Shown one piece after another: positions 50,145 through 60,175 of a stretch of 64,000 nucleotides of DNA (within the stretch, counting starts at the first letter, position 1; each line of letters starts with the position of its first letter). The notes beneath the pieces are model-generated. The model made no database searches and was not told the origin of the DNA. It saw only the letters and a list, made by a program, of their open reading frames with translations. Source of the DNA: an uncultured Lachnospiraceae bacterium (GTDB taxonomy: Bacteria; Bacillota; Clostridia; Lachnospirales; Lachnospiraceae); NCBI GenBank assembly GCA_947631685.1, contig CANRMI010000011.1:33757-97756 (forward strand). The letters are read 5' to 3'. The translations under genes and the position numbers were made by a program.

Positions 50145-50242
50145 AAAAATGTTCAAAAAAGGCTGCCATTTTTAAAAATTTTTAAAATAAGGTATTATGG
50201 AAGGGGAATATTGAAAAAAATAATGCAAATTTACGGACAATG

Positions 50243-50251
50243 TGGTATGAT
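50243..50251 (+). promoter_or_regulatory. Extended -10 promoter of the VanY-type gene
   Basis: TGGTATGAT (50243-50251), 36 bases before the ATG; no clear -35. Confidence 0.4.
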
Positions 50252-50286
50252 AACTATGTATGTTAATTTTACCTGTTGGATGAGTT

Positions 50287-51363
50287 ATGAAGAGAACATT
50301 TCGTGAGAAAACGATCAGCCGTTACAGACGTCTGATCCAACAGCATACCTGGCTGAAGCTGCCGGTGTTGGCCTGGCTGATGGCGGTGCTTTCGGTCTAT
50401 GACGCAGGACTCTGGTTTGGAGCGAATATCAAACGGTATTCCTGTGTTGTTTTGCTGCTTTTCTTTTTGGTGATAAGCAGCAGTTTTGCCTCTCCGGAGA
50501 GTCTCTCTGCCCAAAGGAGCGGGCCGGCTCTGGAGGAGGACGGTATCCTGCTGACGGCGGAGCAGGAGGTGGACGCGGAGCAGATGGCGTTCATCGAAGC
50601 GGATAACGATACCTTTGACGGCTATGATGATGTGGCCCTGCTGGGGGAAGAGGAGCTGGATACCTATACTTTGGACGAGATCCTGGAAAGCAACGAAACC
50701 TATAAGGATCTGGTGCAGACTCCGGAAACGGAGGCCGGAGAGCTGTCTTCTGAAGAAAACACGGACAGACCGGATTATTCTGACTATGCGTTTGATAAAG
50801 AGGACTGGAGGCTGCTTCTGGTAAATAAGCAGCATTCCATTCCGGACGGATATACTTTCCCCTTAGGAACCATTACAGGCGGTATGCGGTGCGATGAAAG
50901 GATCCTGGAGGATCTGCTGGCGATGATGCAGGCGGCAAAATCGGATGGCATTGACTTAGAGGTGTGTTCCCCCTATCGGGATTATAACAGGCAGACTTAT
51001 TTATTTGAGCGGAAGATCAAGCTGTACATGAACGCGGGACTTTCTTACATAGATGCCTATAAGACGGCATCCAAAACCGTGACTTCTCCCAACGCCAGCG
51101 AACATCAGATCGGATTGGCCATAGATTTTTACAGCAGTACATACCGCAGCCTGGATGAAGGCTTTGCGGACACGGAAACAGGCAAATGGCTGGCGGCCCA
51201 CAGTTTTGAGTATGGCTTTATCCTGCGGTATCCGGAAGGCCGGGAATATATCACAGGCATTGAATATGAGCCCTGGCATTTCAGGTATGTGGGAGTGGAA
51301 GCCGCTACGGTCATCACGGACAGAGAGATAACACTGGAAGAATTTTGGGAGGAATTGTACTGA
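50287..51363 (+). CDS. VanY-type D,D-carboxypeptidase, membrane-anchored
   Basis: A 358-residue peptidase of family M15B. A hydrophobic segment (about 52-68) anchors it after a basic N-terminus; then an acidic low-complexity linker (about 70-160). The catalytic domain has ASEHQIGLAIDF (His and Asp zinc ligands near 270) and EPWHFRYVG (Glu base and His ligand near 330). It trims the terminal D-Ala from peptidoglycan stems. It ends in an overlap with tgt (TGATG). Vancomycin resistance genes are not present, so this is ordinary wall remodelling. Confidence 0.87.
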   Translation: MKRTFREKTISRYRRLIQQHTWLKLPVLAWLMAVLSVYDAGLWFGANIKRYSCVVLLLFFLVISSSFASPESLSAQRSGPALEEDGILLTAEQEVDAEQMAFIEADNDTFDGYDDVALLGEEELDTYTLDEILESNETYKDLVQTPETEAGELSSEENTDRPDYSDYAFDKEDWRLLLVNKQHSIPDGYTFPLGTITGGMRCDERILEDLLAMMQAAKSDGIDLEVCSPYRDYNRQTYLFERKIKLYMNAGLSYIDAYKTASKTVTSPNASEHQIGLAIDFYSSTYRSLDEGFADTETGKWLAAHSFEYGFILRYPEGREYITGIEYEPWHFRYVGVEAATVITDREITLEEFWEELY

Positions 51364-52496
51364 TGTATCGCTTGTTAAAGCAGGAGGGTCGGGCAAAGCG
51401 TGGAGAACTGCACACGGTACACGGGGTGATCCAGACGCCGGTATTTATGAATGTGGGAACAGCGGCGGCTATCAAGGGCGCGGTTTCTACGGAGGATCTG
51501 GAGCAGATCGGAACGCAGGTACAACTTTCCAATACCTATCACCTGCATATCAGGCCGGGGGATCTGGTCATAAAGCAGTTAGGCGGCCTGCATAAGTTTA
51601 TGTCCTGGAATAAGCCGGTGCTCACGGATTCCGGCGGGTTCCAGGTCTTTTCACAGGGCGGCCTGCGGAAAATAAAAGAAGAGGGCGTCTATTTCCGCTC
51701 CTTTGTGGACGGCCGGAAGATTTTCATGGGACCGGAGGAAAGTATGCAGATCCAGTCCAATCTGGCTTCCACGATCGCCATGGCTTTCGACGAGTGCCAA
51801 CACGCCAGAGCGGACAGAGCGTATGTGGAGGCTTCCGTGGCCAGGACTACCAGGTGGCTGGAACGCTGCAAAAAAGAAATGGAGCGGCTGAACGCGCTGC
51901 CAGATACAATCAACAGACAGCAGCTGCTTTTCGGGATCAATCAGGGAGCGTTATACCGGGATATACGCGTCGATCATGCCAAACGGATCGCTGAGATGAA
52001 TCTGGACGGCTATGCCATTGGGGGACTGGCTGTAGGAGAAACCCACGAGGAAATGTATGAGGTGATCGAGAAAGTGGTGCCGTATCTGCCCATAGACAAG
52101 CCCACCTATCTAATGGGCGTGGGAACGCCCGCCAATATTTTGGAAAGCGTGGAGAGAGGAGTGGACTTCTTTGACTGTGTCTATCCCAGCAGAAACGGGC
52201 GCCACGGACATCTTTACACCAATTTCGGCAAGATCAATCTCTTTAACGCCAAATATGAACTGGATGACAGACCTATTGAGGAGGGCTGCGGCTGTCCGGT
52301 CTGCAGGCGTTATTCCAGGGCTTATATCAGGCATTTGCTAAAGGCAAAAGAGATGCTGGGGATGCGGTTCTGTGTGCTGCACAACCTGTATTTTTATAAC
52401 ACCATGATGACGGAGATAAGGGAAGCTTTGGATAAGGGAGAGTTTGCTTCCTATAAAAAAAGAAAGCTGGAGCGCATGGCGGCAGGTGGACAGTAA
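51363..52496 (+). CDS. tgt: Queuine/preQ1 tRNA-ribosyltransferase
   Basis: Exchanges G34 for preQ1 in tRNAs for Asp, Asn, His and Tyr. The nucleophile region DSGGFQVFS (near 92), YPSRNGRHGH (near 277) and the zinc site CGCPVCRRYSRAYIRH (Cys near 304 and later His) are intact. ATG 51363 overlaps the upstream stop, with GGAGGAATT before it. The 377 residues are standard. yajC follows under a separate promoter, matching the tgt-yajC order of many bacteria. Confidence 0.97.
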   Translation: MYRLLKQEGRAKRGELHTVHGVIQTPVFMNVGTAAAIKGAVSTEDLEQIGTQVQLSNTYHLHIRPGDLVIKQLGGLHKFMSWNKPVLTDSGGFQVFSQGGLRKIKEEGVYFRSFVDGRKIFMGPEESMQIQSNLASTIAMAFDECQHARADRAYVEASVARTTRWLERCKKEMERLNALPDTINRQQLLFGINQGALYRDIRVDHAKRIAEMNLDGYAIGGLAVGETHEEMYEVIEKVVPYLPIDKPTYLMGVGTPANILESVERGVDFFDCVYPSRNGRHGHLYTNFGKINLFNAKYELDDRPIEEGCGCPVCRRYSRAYIRHLLKAKEMLGMRFCVLHNLYFYNTMMTEIREALDKGEFASYKKRKLERMAAGGQ

Positions 52497-52527
52497 GGGG
52501 CTTGGCTGTAAATTTTTTATAAAATGC

Positions 52528-52556
52528 TTGCCGAGAGGCGGGAATTTGTGTATCAT
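52528..52556 (+). promoter_or_regulatory. Promoter of yajC
   Basis: TTGCCG (52528-52533) and TATCAT (52551-52556), 17 bases apart. Confidence 0.45.
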
Positions 52557-52618
52557 AACGAATAGGTGCCGCAGTCTGTATGACAGGCGGCGGACGTAAA
52601 AGCAACAGGAGGCTGAAT

Positions 52619-52960
52619 ATGGGTATTTTATTGACAGGCGATGCCGGCGCAACGGATCCGGCGGCAGCGGCAGGAGGCGGCGCGGGTTCCCTGCTGATGA
52701 TGCTGGTTGTTTACGCGGTTATCATAGGCGCAATGTGGTTTTTCTTTATGCGTCCCCAGAAAAAGGAGCAGAAAAGGCTGGCAGCCATGATCTCGTCTCT
52801 GGAAACGGGGGACTGTGTGTTGACGACCTCCGGTTTTATCGGTATCGTAATCGATATAAATGACGATACGGTGATCGTGGAGTTTGGAAACAATAAGAAC
52901 TGCCGTATCCCAATGGAGAAGAGCGCCATAAGCCGTGTGGAGAAACCGGGAGAAGCGTAA
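52619..52960 (+). CDS. yajC: Preprotein translocase subunit YajC
   Basis: Small membrane partner of SecDF-YajC. One transmembrane helix (about 27-45, LLMMLVVYAVIIGAMWFFF) is followed by RPQKKEQKR, the family signature, and a soluble domain with LETGDCVLTTSGFIG. At 113 residues it is normal. AGGAGG precedes the ATG 52619. secDF is not within the window. Confidence 0.93.
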   Translation: MGILLTGDAGATDPAAAAGGGAGSLLMMLVVYAVIIGAMWFFFMRPQKKEQKRLAAMISSLETGDCVLTTSGFIGIVIDINDDTVIVEFGNNKNCRIPMEKSAISRVEKPGEA

Positions 52961-52983
52961 TTTAGGGGAAATAAGAGCGAAAG

Positions 52984-53050
52984 GGGTTCCGAACCTGATA
53001 TATGCGGTGCGGCGTGGCCGGCACTGCATATGCGAAGTTCGGGACTTTTT
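52984..53050 (+). terminator. Terminator or attenuator between yajC and leuB
   Basis: GTTCCGAAC (52986-52994) pairs with GTTCGGGAC (53037-53045) and then TTTTT. An inner ATATGCGGTGC/GCACTGCATAT stem is also formed. No clear promoter is seen between it and leuB, so read-through or attenuation is possible. No T-box consensus is present. Confidence 0.75.
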
Positions 53051-53103
53051 GCAGTTAAAATAACCAGATAAAAAGCTGCGTGCGCGGCAGAACGGGAGGA
53101 AGC

Positions 53104-54186
53104 ATGGATTTACGGATTACTTGTATTCCGGGCGACGGTATCGGACCGGAAATTGTGGCCGAAGCCAAAAAAGTTTTGGAAAAGGCCGGTGAAAAATATG
53201 GATTTACCCCTGTGTTTACAGACATTTTAATGGGCGGCGCCTCTATCGACGCGTACGGCGTACCTTTAACAGAGGAGGCAGTAAAGACCGCGAAGGCGGC
53301 GGATGCTGTGCTGATGGGCTCCATCGGCGGCAATACCACCACTTCTCCCTGGTATAAGCTGCCGCCGGACAAGAGGCCGGAAGCGGGACTGTTGAAGATC
53401 CGCAAGGAGTTGAACCTGTTTGCCAATCTGCGCCCCGCTTTTCTGTATCAGGAACTGGCAAAGGCCTGCCCCTTGAAAGAAGAGATCAGCGCGGCCGGCT
53501 TTGACATTATGATCATGCGGGAGCTGACAGGAGGCTTGTATTTCGGCGAACGCAGGACGGTGGAGGAAAATGGCGTCAGAAAAGCGGTGGATACCCTCAC
53601 CTATGACGAAAATGAGATCCGCAGGATCGCCATAAAGGGCTTTGATATTGCCATGAAACGAAAGAAAAAGGTAACCAGCGTGGATAAGGCCAATGTGCTG
53701 GATTCCTCCAGACTCTGGAGAGCGGTGGTGGAAGAGGTGGCAAAGGATTATCCGGAAGTGACTCTGGAGCATATGCTGGTAGACAACTGCGCTATGCAGC
53801 TGGTGAAGGATCCGGCGCAGTTTGATGTGATCCTGACAGAGAATATGTTTGGGGATATTTTATCTGATGAAGCCAGCATGGTGACCGGTTCCATCGGGAT
53901 GCTGGCCAGCGCGTCCTTAAACGATACCAAATTCGGGCTCTACGAACCCAGCCACGGTTCGGCGCCGGATATTGCGGGGCTGAACGTCGCGAATCCCATT
54001 GCTACTATATTGAGCGCCGCCATGATGCTGCGTTTCAGCTTTGATCTGGACGAAGCGGCGGACGCTGTGGAGGCGGCCGTAGAGAAAGTGCTGAAAGAAG
54101 GGTACCGGACGGCGGATATTATGGCGGAGGGCTGCACACAGGTAGGATGTCGTGAAATGGGCAGTCTGATCGCCGAAAGAGTATAG
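53104..54186 (+). CDS. leuB: 3-isopropylmalate dehydrogenase
   Basis: Oxidative decarboxylation step of leucine synthesis. GDGIGPEIV (N-terminus), [13 protein letters not shown] (near 140), the Asp metal ligands in [16 protein letters not shown] and [14 protein letters not shown], and [15 protein letters not shown] are family blocks. The 360 residues are normal. ATG 53104 follows GGGAGG. leuA and leuCD are not in the window. Confidence 0.96.
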   Translation: MDLRITCIPGDGIGPEIVAEAKKVLEKAGEKYGFTPVFTDILMGGASIDAYGVPLTEEAVKTAKAADAVLMGSIGGNTTTSPWYKLPPDKRPEAGLLKIRKELNLFANLRPAFLYQELAKACPLKEEISAAGFDIMIMRELTGGLYFGERRTVEENGVRKAVDTLTYDENEIRRIAIKGFDIAMKRKKKVTSVDKANVLDSSRLWRAVVEEVAKDYPEVTLEHMLVDNCAMQLVKDPAQFDVILTENMFGDILSDEASMVTGSIGMLASASLNDTKFGLYEPSHGSAPDIAGLNVANPIATILSAAMMLRFSFDLDEAADAVEAAVEKVLKEGYRTADIMAEGCTQVGCREMGSLIAERV

Positions 54187-54225
54187 GCACTGCCATGTCC
54201 GGAGAAAATAAGGAGGATAGAGAGG

Positions 54226-55902
54226 ATGAGAAGTGATTCTGTAAAAACAGGTACCAGCCAGGCTCCTCACAGGAGTCTGTTCAATGCGTTAGGTTTTACG
54301 GAGGAAGAGAGGCAGCGGCCCCTGATCGGGATCGTAAGCTCCTACAACGAGATCGTACCGGGGCATATGAACCTGGATAAAATTGCCGAAGCGGTCAAAA
54401 TGGGAGTTGCCATGGCGGGAGGTACGCCCGTTGTATTTCCTGCTATCGCGGTCTGCGACGGGATCGCCATGGGACATGTGGGAATGAAATATTCCTTAGT
54501 GACCAGAGACCTGATCGCGGACAGCACCGAATGTATGGCCATGGCCCACGGTTTTGACGGACTGGTGTGTATCCCCAACTGTGACAAGAACGTACCCGGC
54601 CTGTTAATGGCCGCGGCCAGATTGAATATCCCCACCATCTTTGTGTCCGGCGGCCCCATGCTGGCCGGCAGGGTGAAAGGAGAAAAGAGAAGCCTGTCCT
54701 CTATGTTTGAGGCGGTGGGCAGTGTGGCTGCCGGCACCATGAGCATGGAGGAACTCTGCGAATATGAGGAGAAGGTGTGTCCTACCTGCGGTTCCTGCTC
54801 CGGTATGTACACAGCGAACTCCATGAACTGCCTGACGGAGGCTATTGGTATGGGACTTAGGGGCAACGGTACCATTCCGGCCGTGTACTCCGAGAGGATC
54901 CGTCTGGCAAAGCACGCAGGCATGAAGATCATGGAACTTGTAGAAAAAAATATCCGGCCCAGGGACATTATGTCCGAGGCCGCATTCTTAAACGCGCTGA
55001 CGGTGGATATGGCACTGGGCTGCTCCACCAATACCATGCTGCATCTGCCCGCTATCGCTCATGAGGCAGGCGTGGAGCTGAACCTGGATATCGCTAACGA
55101 GCTTTCCGCCAAGACGCCCAATCTGTGCCACTTAGCGCCTGCAGGTCCCACCTATATGGAGGATCTGAACGAGGCAGGCGGCGTGTACGCGGTGATGAAA
55201 GAACTCTCCAAGTTAAATCTTCTGCGGCTGGATCTGATCACGGCTACGGGAAAAACAGTGGGTGAGAACATCAAAGATGCTGTCAATAGAAATGAAAATG
55301 TCATCCGGCCTGTGGAGAATCCCTATTCCAAAACCGGCGGCATCGCTGTATTAAAGGGCAATCTGGCTCCGGACTCCGGTGTGGTAAAGCGTTCCGCGGT
55401 GGTACCGGAGATGATGGTGCATGAGGGACCTGCCCGCGTATTCGACTGCGAGGAAGATGCCATTGAAGCTATCAAAGGCGGCCGGATCGTGGCGGGAGAC
55501 GTAGTGGTCATCCGCTATGAGGGACCCAAGGGAGGACCGGGCATGAGAGAGATGTTAAATCCTACCTCCGCTATCGCGGGAATGGGCCTGGGCTCTTCGG
55601 TTGCGCTGATTACCGACGGCCGTTTTTCGGGCGCGTCCAGAGGCGCGTCCATTGGGCATATATCCCCCGAAGCGGCAGTGGGAGGCCCTATCGCGCTGGT
55701 AGAGGAGGGAGATATTATCAGTATCAATATTCCCGAAAACAGTCTGAATGTGAAGATCTCCGACGAAGAAATGGCAAGAAGGCGCGCGGCATGGCAGCCG
55801 AGAGAGCCCAAGGTCAACACCGGCTATCTGGCGCGTTACAGGGAACTGGTAACCAGCGGTAACCGCGGCGCGATTCTGGAACTGCCCAAAAACAACGGGT
55901 AG
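54226..55902 (+). CDS. ilvD: Dihydroxy-acid dehydratase
   Basis: [Fe-S] enzyme forming the 2-oxoacid precursors of Val, Ile and Leu. [13 protein letters not shown] (near 110), [17 protein letters not shown] (Cys ligands near 187) and [19 protein letters not shown] are the signature regions. The 558 residues are normal. GGAGG precedes the ATG. It is transcribed with leuB and ilvB. Confidence 0.97.
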   Translation: MRSDSVKTGTSQAPHRSLFNALGFTEEERQRPLIGIVSSYNEIVPGHMNLDKIAEAVKMGVAMAGGTPVVFPAIAVCDGIAMGHVGMKYSLVTRDLIADSTECMAMAHGFDGLVCIPNCDKNVPGLLMAAARLNIPTIFVSGGPMLAGRVKGEKRSLSSMFEAVGSVAAGTMSMEELCEYEEKVCPTCGSCSGMYTANSMNCLTEAIGMGLRGNGTIPAVYSERIRLAKHAGMKIMELVEKNIRPRDIMSEAAFLNALTVDMALGCSTNTMLHLPAIAHEAGVELNLDIANELSAKTPNLCHLAPAGPTYMEDLNEAGGVYAVMKELSKLNLLRLDLITATGKTVGENIKDAVNRNENVIRPVENPYSKTGGIAVLKGNLAPDSGVVKRSAVVPEMMVHEGPARVFDCEEDAIEAIKGGRIVAGDVVVIRYEGPKGGPGMREMLNPTSAIAGMGLGSSVALITDGRFSGASRGASIGHISPEAAVGGPIALVEEGDIISINIPENSLNVKISDEEMARRRAAWQPREPKVNTGYLARYRELVTSGNRGAILELPKNNG

Positions 55903-55922
55903 TGGATGAAGGAGGAAAATTT

Positions 55923-57599
55923 ATGCTGCTTACAGGTGCGGAAATAGTAATAGAATGTCTGAAAGAGCAGGGAGTGGATACGGTTTTCGGCTATCCCGGC
56001 GGCACCATTTTAAACGTATATGACGAGCTTTACAAACACAGCAATGAGATCCGGCATATTCTGACTTCTCATGAGCAGGGCGCTGCCCATGCGGCGGACG
56101 GCTACGCGAGGGCCACGGGAAAAGTCGGAGTCTGTATGGCCACCAGCGGCCCCGGCGCCACCAATCTGGTAACGGGGATCGCTACTGCCTATATGGATTC
56201 CGTTCCCATGGTGGCGATAACGGCCAATGTCAATCTGCCTCTTTTAGGCAAGGATTCTTTCCAGGAAGTGGATATTGCCGGTGTGACCATGCCCATTACC
56301 AAACACGGGTATATCGTCAAAGACGTGAATATTTTAGCGGATACTTTAAGAAAGGCCTTTAAGATCGCCCAAACCGGAAGACCGGGGCCCGTACTGGTGG
56401 ACATCACCAAGGATGTGACGGCCAATAAATGTGAGTTTACGCCCGTCACTCCGGAAGCGCCGGAGATCTTAAACCGCTATACCGAGGAGGATCTGGACAA
56501 AGCGCTTACGCTGCTTGGCAGCGCCCAAAAACCCTATATCTATCTGGGGGGCGGCGCCATTATTTCCGGCGCGTCGGAAGATGTAAAGGAATTTGCGGAA
56601 AAGCTGGACGCGCCTGTCTGTGATACCCTGATGGGCAAGGGGGCGTTTGACGGAAGAAGCGAGCGGTATACCGGCATGATCGGTATGCATGGTACGAAAA
56701 CCTCCAATTTCGGCGTCAGCGAATGTGATCTGCTGGTGGCTTTAGGAGCCAGGTTCTCGGACAGAGTGATCGGAAATCCCGCCACCTTTGCGAAAAACGC
56801 GAAAGTACTCCATATTGATATTGACGCGGCGGAGATCGGCAAGAATATTCCGGCCTACGCAAGCATCACCGGCGACCTTTCCTGCGTGCTGAAGGAACTG
56901 AACCGGAGGCTGCAGCAACAGTCCCATCCCGAATGGATGGCGCACATAAAGGAATTGAAGGAAAAGTATCCTCTCAAATATGACACGACAAAGCTTTCCT
57001 GTCCTTACATTATGGAAGAGATAGACAGAGTGACCGGCGGAAAAGCGCTGATCACCACGGATGTGGGACAGCATCAGATGTGGGCGGCGCAGTATTACAG
57101 ATACTCAGAGCCCAGGACTTTTCTTTCTTCCGGCGGTCTGGGTACCATGGGTTACGGCCTGGGGGCCTGTATCGGCGCAAAGACGGGGAGACCGGATAAG
57201 ATCTGCATCAATATCGCGGGGGACGGCTGCTTCCGCATGAACATGAACGAACTGGCTACGGCCAGCCGCTATAACATTCCGGTGATTCAGGTTATTATCA
57301 ACAATCATGTGCTGGGTATGGTGCGTCAGTGGCAGACACTATTTTATGATCACCGCTATTCCCAGACTGTGCTTCAGGACAAAGTGGATTTCTGTAAGGT
57401 ATCCGAGGGCCTGGGATGTACGGCTATCCGCATTACGACAAAGGAAGAAGTGGCGCCGGCTTTAGAGAAGGCAATCGCGCTGCAGCAGCCTGTGGTGATC
57501 GAATGCGTCATCCCTGAGGATGACAAGGTATTTCCGATGGTGCCTGCGGGAGCGCCTATCAGCGAGGCATTTGATGAGGACGATCTGAACAGCAGATAA
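55923..57599 (+). CDS. ilvB: Acetolactate synthase, large (catalytic) subunit
   Basis: ThDP-dependent enzyme condensing pyruvate to acetolactate (or acetohydroxybutyrate). FGYPGG, TSHEQGAAHAADGYARATGKVGV with the catalytic Glu, and the ThDP-binding GDGCFRMNMNELATA ... are seen. The 558-residue length fits. ATG 55923 follows AAGGAGG. No regulatory-subunit gene (ilvN) follows; the next gene is a wall enzyme. Feedback control may rely on a subunit elsewhere. Confidence 0.96.
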   Translation: MLLTGAEIVIECLKEQGVDTVFGYPGGTILNVYDELYKHSNEIRHILTSHEQGAAHAADGYARATGKVGVCMATSGPGATNLVTGIATAYMDSVPMVAITANVNLPLLGKDSFQEVDIAGVTMPITKHGYIVKDVNILADTLRKAFKIAQTGRPGPVLVDITKDVTANKCEFTPVTPEAPEILNRYTEEDLDKALTLLGSAQKPYIYLGGGAIISGASEDVKEFAEKLDAPVCDTLMGKGAFDGRSERYTGMIGMHGTKTSNFGVSECDLLVALGARFSDRVIGNPATFAKNAKVLHIDIDAAEIGKNIPAYASITGDLSCVLKELNRRLQQQSHPEWMAHIKELKEKYPLKYDTTKLSCPYIMEEIDRVTGGKALITTDVGQHQMWAAQYYRYSEPRTFLSSGGLGTMGYGLGACIGAKTGRPDKICINIAGDGCFRMNMNELATASRYNIPVIQVIINNHVLGMVRQWQTLFYDHRYSQTVLQDKVDFCKVSEGLGCTAIRITTKEEVAPALEKAIALQQPVVIECVIPEDDKVFPMVPAGAPISEAFDEDDLNSR

Positions 57600-57616
57600 A
57601 ATTGTGTTGGGGGAAT

Positions 57617-59002
57617 ATGGGAAAAAGAAAAGGGCTGGCAATACAGCTTGCCGTGATCTTCGGGATCCTGTTTCTGGCAATCCTGTACTTTGTACTGGGA
57701 GCCTGTTACAGGGACGGATTTGGGCCGGGAACCTTTATCAACGGCGTTTATTGTACGGGCAAGTCTGTAGAGCAGGTAAACGAGGAACTGAAAGAGCGTT
57801 ACGGGAAAGACTCTTTCCTGATACAGGACGCGGAAGGACACAGCTATACCATAGCGTTTTCCTCGGTTGGAATAGAGATTGACTATACCAGTCAATTAAA
57901 TGCCATGCGGCTCAGACAGAACCCCTATTTATGGATCATCAATCTCTTTGATTTTCGTTACCGCAGTATGGCGCCGGAAATCCAGCCCGACGCGGGGCTT
58001 TTGGTAAAGGAACTGGCTTCCTGCGGGCTCTATGCGGACAATCAAAAAAGCGAAACCGTGGAAATCCTGCGGGAAGAAGGCTATGTGCTGCAGGATGGGA
58101 TGCAGGACGTGCTGAATGAGGAAGCGGTGCTGCAGACGGTGAAAGAAGCCCTGGAGACGGGAGAAACACAGATAGACGTTTCCTCCTGCTATCGGGATCT
58201 GCCTTATACCGAAGAAATGCTGGAGACTCTGGAGCTCTGGAAAAAGGTGGATGCCTTTCAGACCTGCGGGATCGTGTATGACATGGGAGACGGCAGGGTG
58301 GAACTGACACCGGATATTGTGGCAGACTGGATCCTTTTAAAGGAGAACGGCGAGTTTTTCCTGGATGAAAATGGAGAACTGGTGCTGCGGGAAGAGGGGA
58401 TCAGGGAATTTTTGGATGCGCTCTGCGAGGAGTACGACACTTACGGGAAACCCCATGTGTTCCAGGCCACAAGAGGAGAGACCGTCACCATCGAGGGCGG
58501 CACCTACGGCTGCAAGATCGATAAAGAGGCGGAATTTGACTATCTGAAACAGGCTTTTCTGGCAAAAGCGGAGGAAGTGCATATACCCGCCTATACCAGG
58601 GAGGCTTATGTCCGGGGAAAGGACGACATCGGCGGCACCTATGTGGAAGTGGATATGACACAGCAGAAGCTCTACTATTATGAAAACGGGGAGCTGTTTC
58701 TGGAAACGGATGTGGTGACGGGCAATACGGGGCGCAGGCTGGGAACGCCGGAGGGCGTCAATTACATCTACAGCATACAGCGCAACCGGACCTTGCGGGG
58801 ACCGGGATACGCGGCTTTTGTGAAATATTGGATGCCGGTGAAAGGAAATATCGGTCTGCACGACGCTTCCTGGAGAAAAGAATTTGGAGGCGAGATATAT
58901 AAGACCAACGGCTCCCACGGCTGCGTCAACGTGCCCGGCGATGTGATGGCGCAGCTCTATGAAAGGTTGGAAGTAGGGGTGCCGGTAGTGATGTTCTACT
59001 GA
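57617..59002 (+). CDS. L,D-transpeptidase with N-terminal membrane anchor
   Basis: A 461-residue wall enzyme. A transmembrane helix near residues 8-30 (LAVIFGILFLAILYFVLG) is followed by a putative peptidoglycan-binding region with repeats similar to the VanW/PG_binding_4 type (about 60-320). The C-terminal YkuD domain (330-461) has VDMTQQKLYYYENG, IGLHD and the active Cys in SHGCVNVP. It makes 3-3 cross-links in peptidoglycan. ATG 57617 has GGGGGAAT immediately upstream; GTG at 57603 is an alternative. Not functionally linked to the upstream ilvB. Confidence 0.9.
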   Translation: MGKRKGLAIQLAVIFGILFLAILYFVLGACYRDGFGPGTFINGVYCTGKSVEQVNEELKERYGKDSFLIQDAEGHSYTIAFSSVGIEIDYTSQLNAMRLRQNPYLWIINLFDFRYRSMAPEIQPDAGLLVKELASCGLYADNQKSETVEILREEGYVLQDGMQDVLNEEAVLQTVKEALETGETQIDVSSCYRDLPYTEEMLETLELWKKVDAFQTCGIVYDMGDGRVELTPDIVADWILLKENGEFFLDENGELVLREEGIREFLDALCEEYDTYGKPHVFQATRGETVTIEGGTYGCKIDKEAEFDYLKQAFLAKAEEVHIPAYTREAYVRGKDDIGGTYVEVDMTQQKLYYYENGELFLETDVVTGNTGRRLGTPEGVNYIYSIQRNRTLRGPGYAAFVKYWMPVKGNIGLHDASWRKEFGGEIYKTNGSHGCVNVPGDVMAQLYERLEVGVPVVMFY

Positions 59003-59020
59003 GAAAATTTCATAAGGCAG

Positions 59021-59049
59021 TTGACGAAAGAAGTGGAAGAGTTTACAAT
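59021..59049 (+). promoter_or_regulatory. Promoter of serC-serA
   Basis: TTGACG (59021-59026) and TACAAT (59044-59049), 17 bases apart. Confidence 0.75.
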
Positions 59050-59084
59050 AAAACGTATGTTACAGAAACGAGGAGGAAATACAA

Positions 59085-60164
59085 GTGCGAGTTTATAATT
59101 TTTCGGCGGGCCCTGCGGTGCTGCCTGAGGAAGTGTTAAAAGAAGCGGCTGACGAGATGCTGGATTATCAGGGCAGCGGTATGTCCGTAATGGAAATGAG
59201 CCATCGCTCCAAGACCTACGATAAGATCATTAAGGATGCCGAGGCCGATTTAAGAGACCTGATGCAGATCCCTGACAATTACAAGGTACTGTTTCTGCAG
59301 GGCGGCGCAAGTTCCCAGTTTGCCATGATCCCTATGAACCTGATGAAAAACCGGGTAGCGGACTACATTGTGACCGGACAGTGGGCCAAGAAGGCTTATC
59401 AGGAAGCGTGCATCTACGGCAAGGCCAACAAGATCGCTTCCAGCGAGGACAAAACCTTTTCCTACATACCGGACTGTTCCGACCTGCCTATCAGCGAGGA
59501 CGCGGATTATGTTTATATCTGTGAGAACAATACCATTTACGGCACTAAGTTCAAAACCCTGCCCAATACCAAGGGCAAGCCGTTGGTAGCGGATGTTTCC
59601 TCCTGCTTTTTGTCTGAACCGGTGGATGTGAGCAAATACGGGCTGATTTATGGCGGCGTGCAGAAGAACATCGGCCCTGCGGGCGTTGTGATCGTGATCA
59701 TCAGAGAGGATCTGATCACGGAGGATGTGCTGGAGGGTACCCCCACCATGTTCAAATATAAGATCCATGCGGACAACGGCTCTCTCTACAATACGCCTCC
59801 CGCGTACGGTATCTATATCTGCGGAAAGGTCTTCAAATGGCTGAAAAAGCGCGGCGGTCTGGAGGCCATGAAAGAATACAATGAGAAGAAAGCAAAGATC
59901 CTTTATGATTTTCTGGATGAGAGCAGCCTGTTTCAGGGAACTGTCCGGAAAGAGGACCGCTCTCTGATGAACGTGCCTTTTGTGACCGGCAGCGAGGAGC
60001 TGGACGCCAAATTTATCCAGGAGGCAACGGCTGCGGGCTTTGTGAACTTAAAGGGACACAGAACCGTGGGCGGTATGCGCGCCAGCATCTACAACGCGAT
60101 GCCCATTGAAGGCGTGGAGAAGCTGGTAGAGTTTATGAAGGAATTTGAGAAAAATAACGCATAG
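59085..60164 (+). CDS. serC: Phosphoserine aminotransferase
   Basis: PLP enzyme converting 3-phosphohydroxypyruvate to phosphoserine. NFSAGPAVLPE at the start, GGASSQFAMIP, and the PLP-lysine region YGGVQKNIGPAG (near 198) are conserved. The start is GTG 59085, with GAGGAGG 8-14 bases upstream; no ATG is better. 359 residues. It lies directly before serA. Confidence 0.95.
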   Translation: MRVYNFSAGPAVLPEEVLKEAADEMLDYQGSGMSVMEMSHRSKTYDKIIKDAEADLRDLMQIPDNYKVLFLQGGASSQFAMIPMNLMKNRVADYIVTGQWAKKAYQEACIYGKANKIASSEDKTFSYIPDCSDLPISEDADYVYICENNTIYGTKFKTLPNTKGKPLVADVSSCFLSEPVDVSKYGLIYGGVQKNIGPAGVVIVIIREDLITEDVLEGTPTMFKYKIHADNGSLYNTPPAYGIYICGKVFKWLKKRGGLEAMKEYNEKKAKILYDFLDESSLFQGTVRKEDRSLMNVPFVTGSEELDAKFIQEATAAGFVNLKGHRTVGGMRASIYNAMPIEGVEKLVEFMKEFEKNNA

Positions 60165-60175
60165 GAGTGAAGAAG

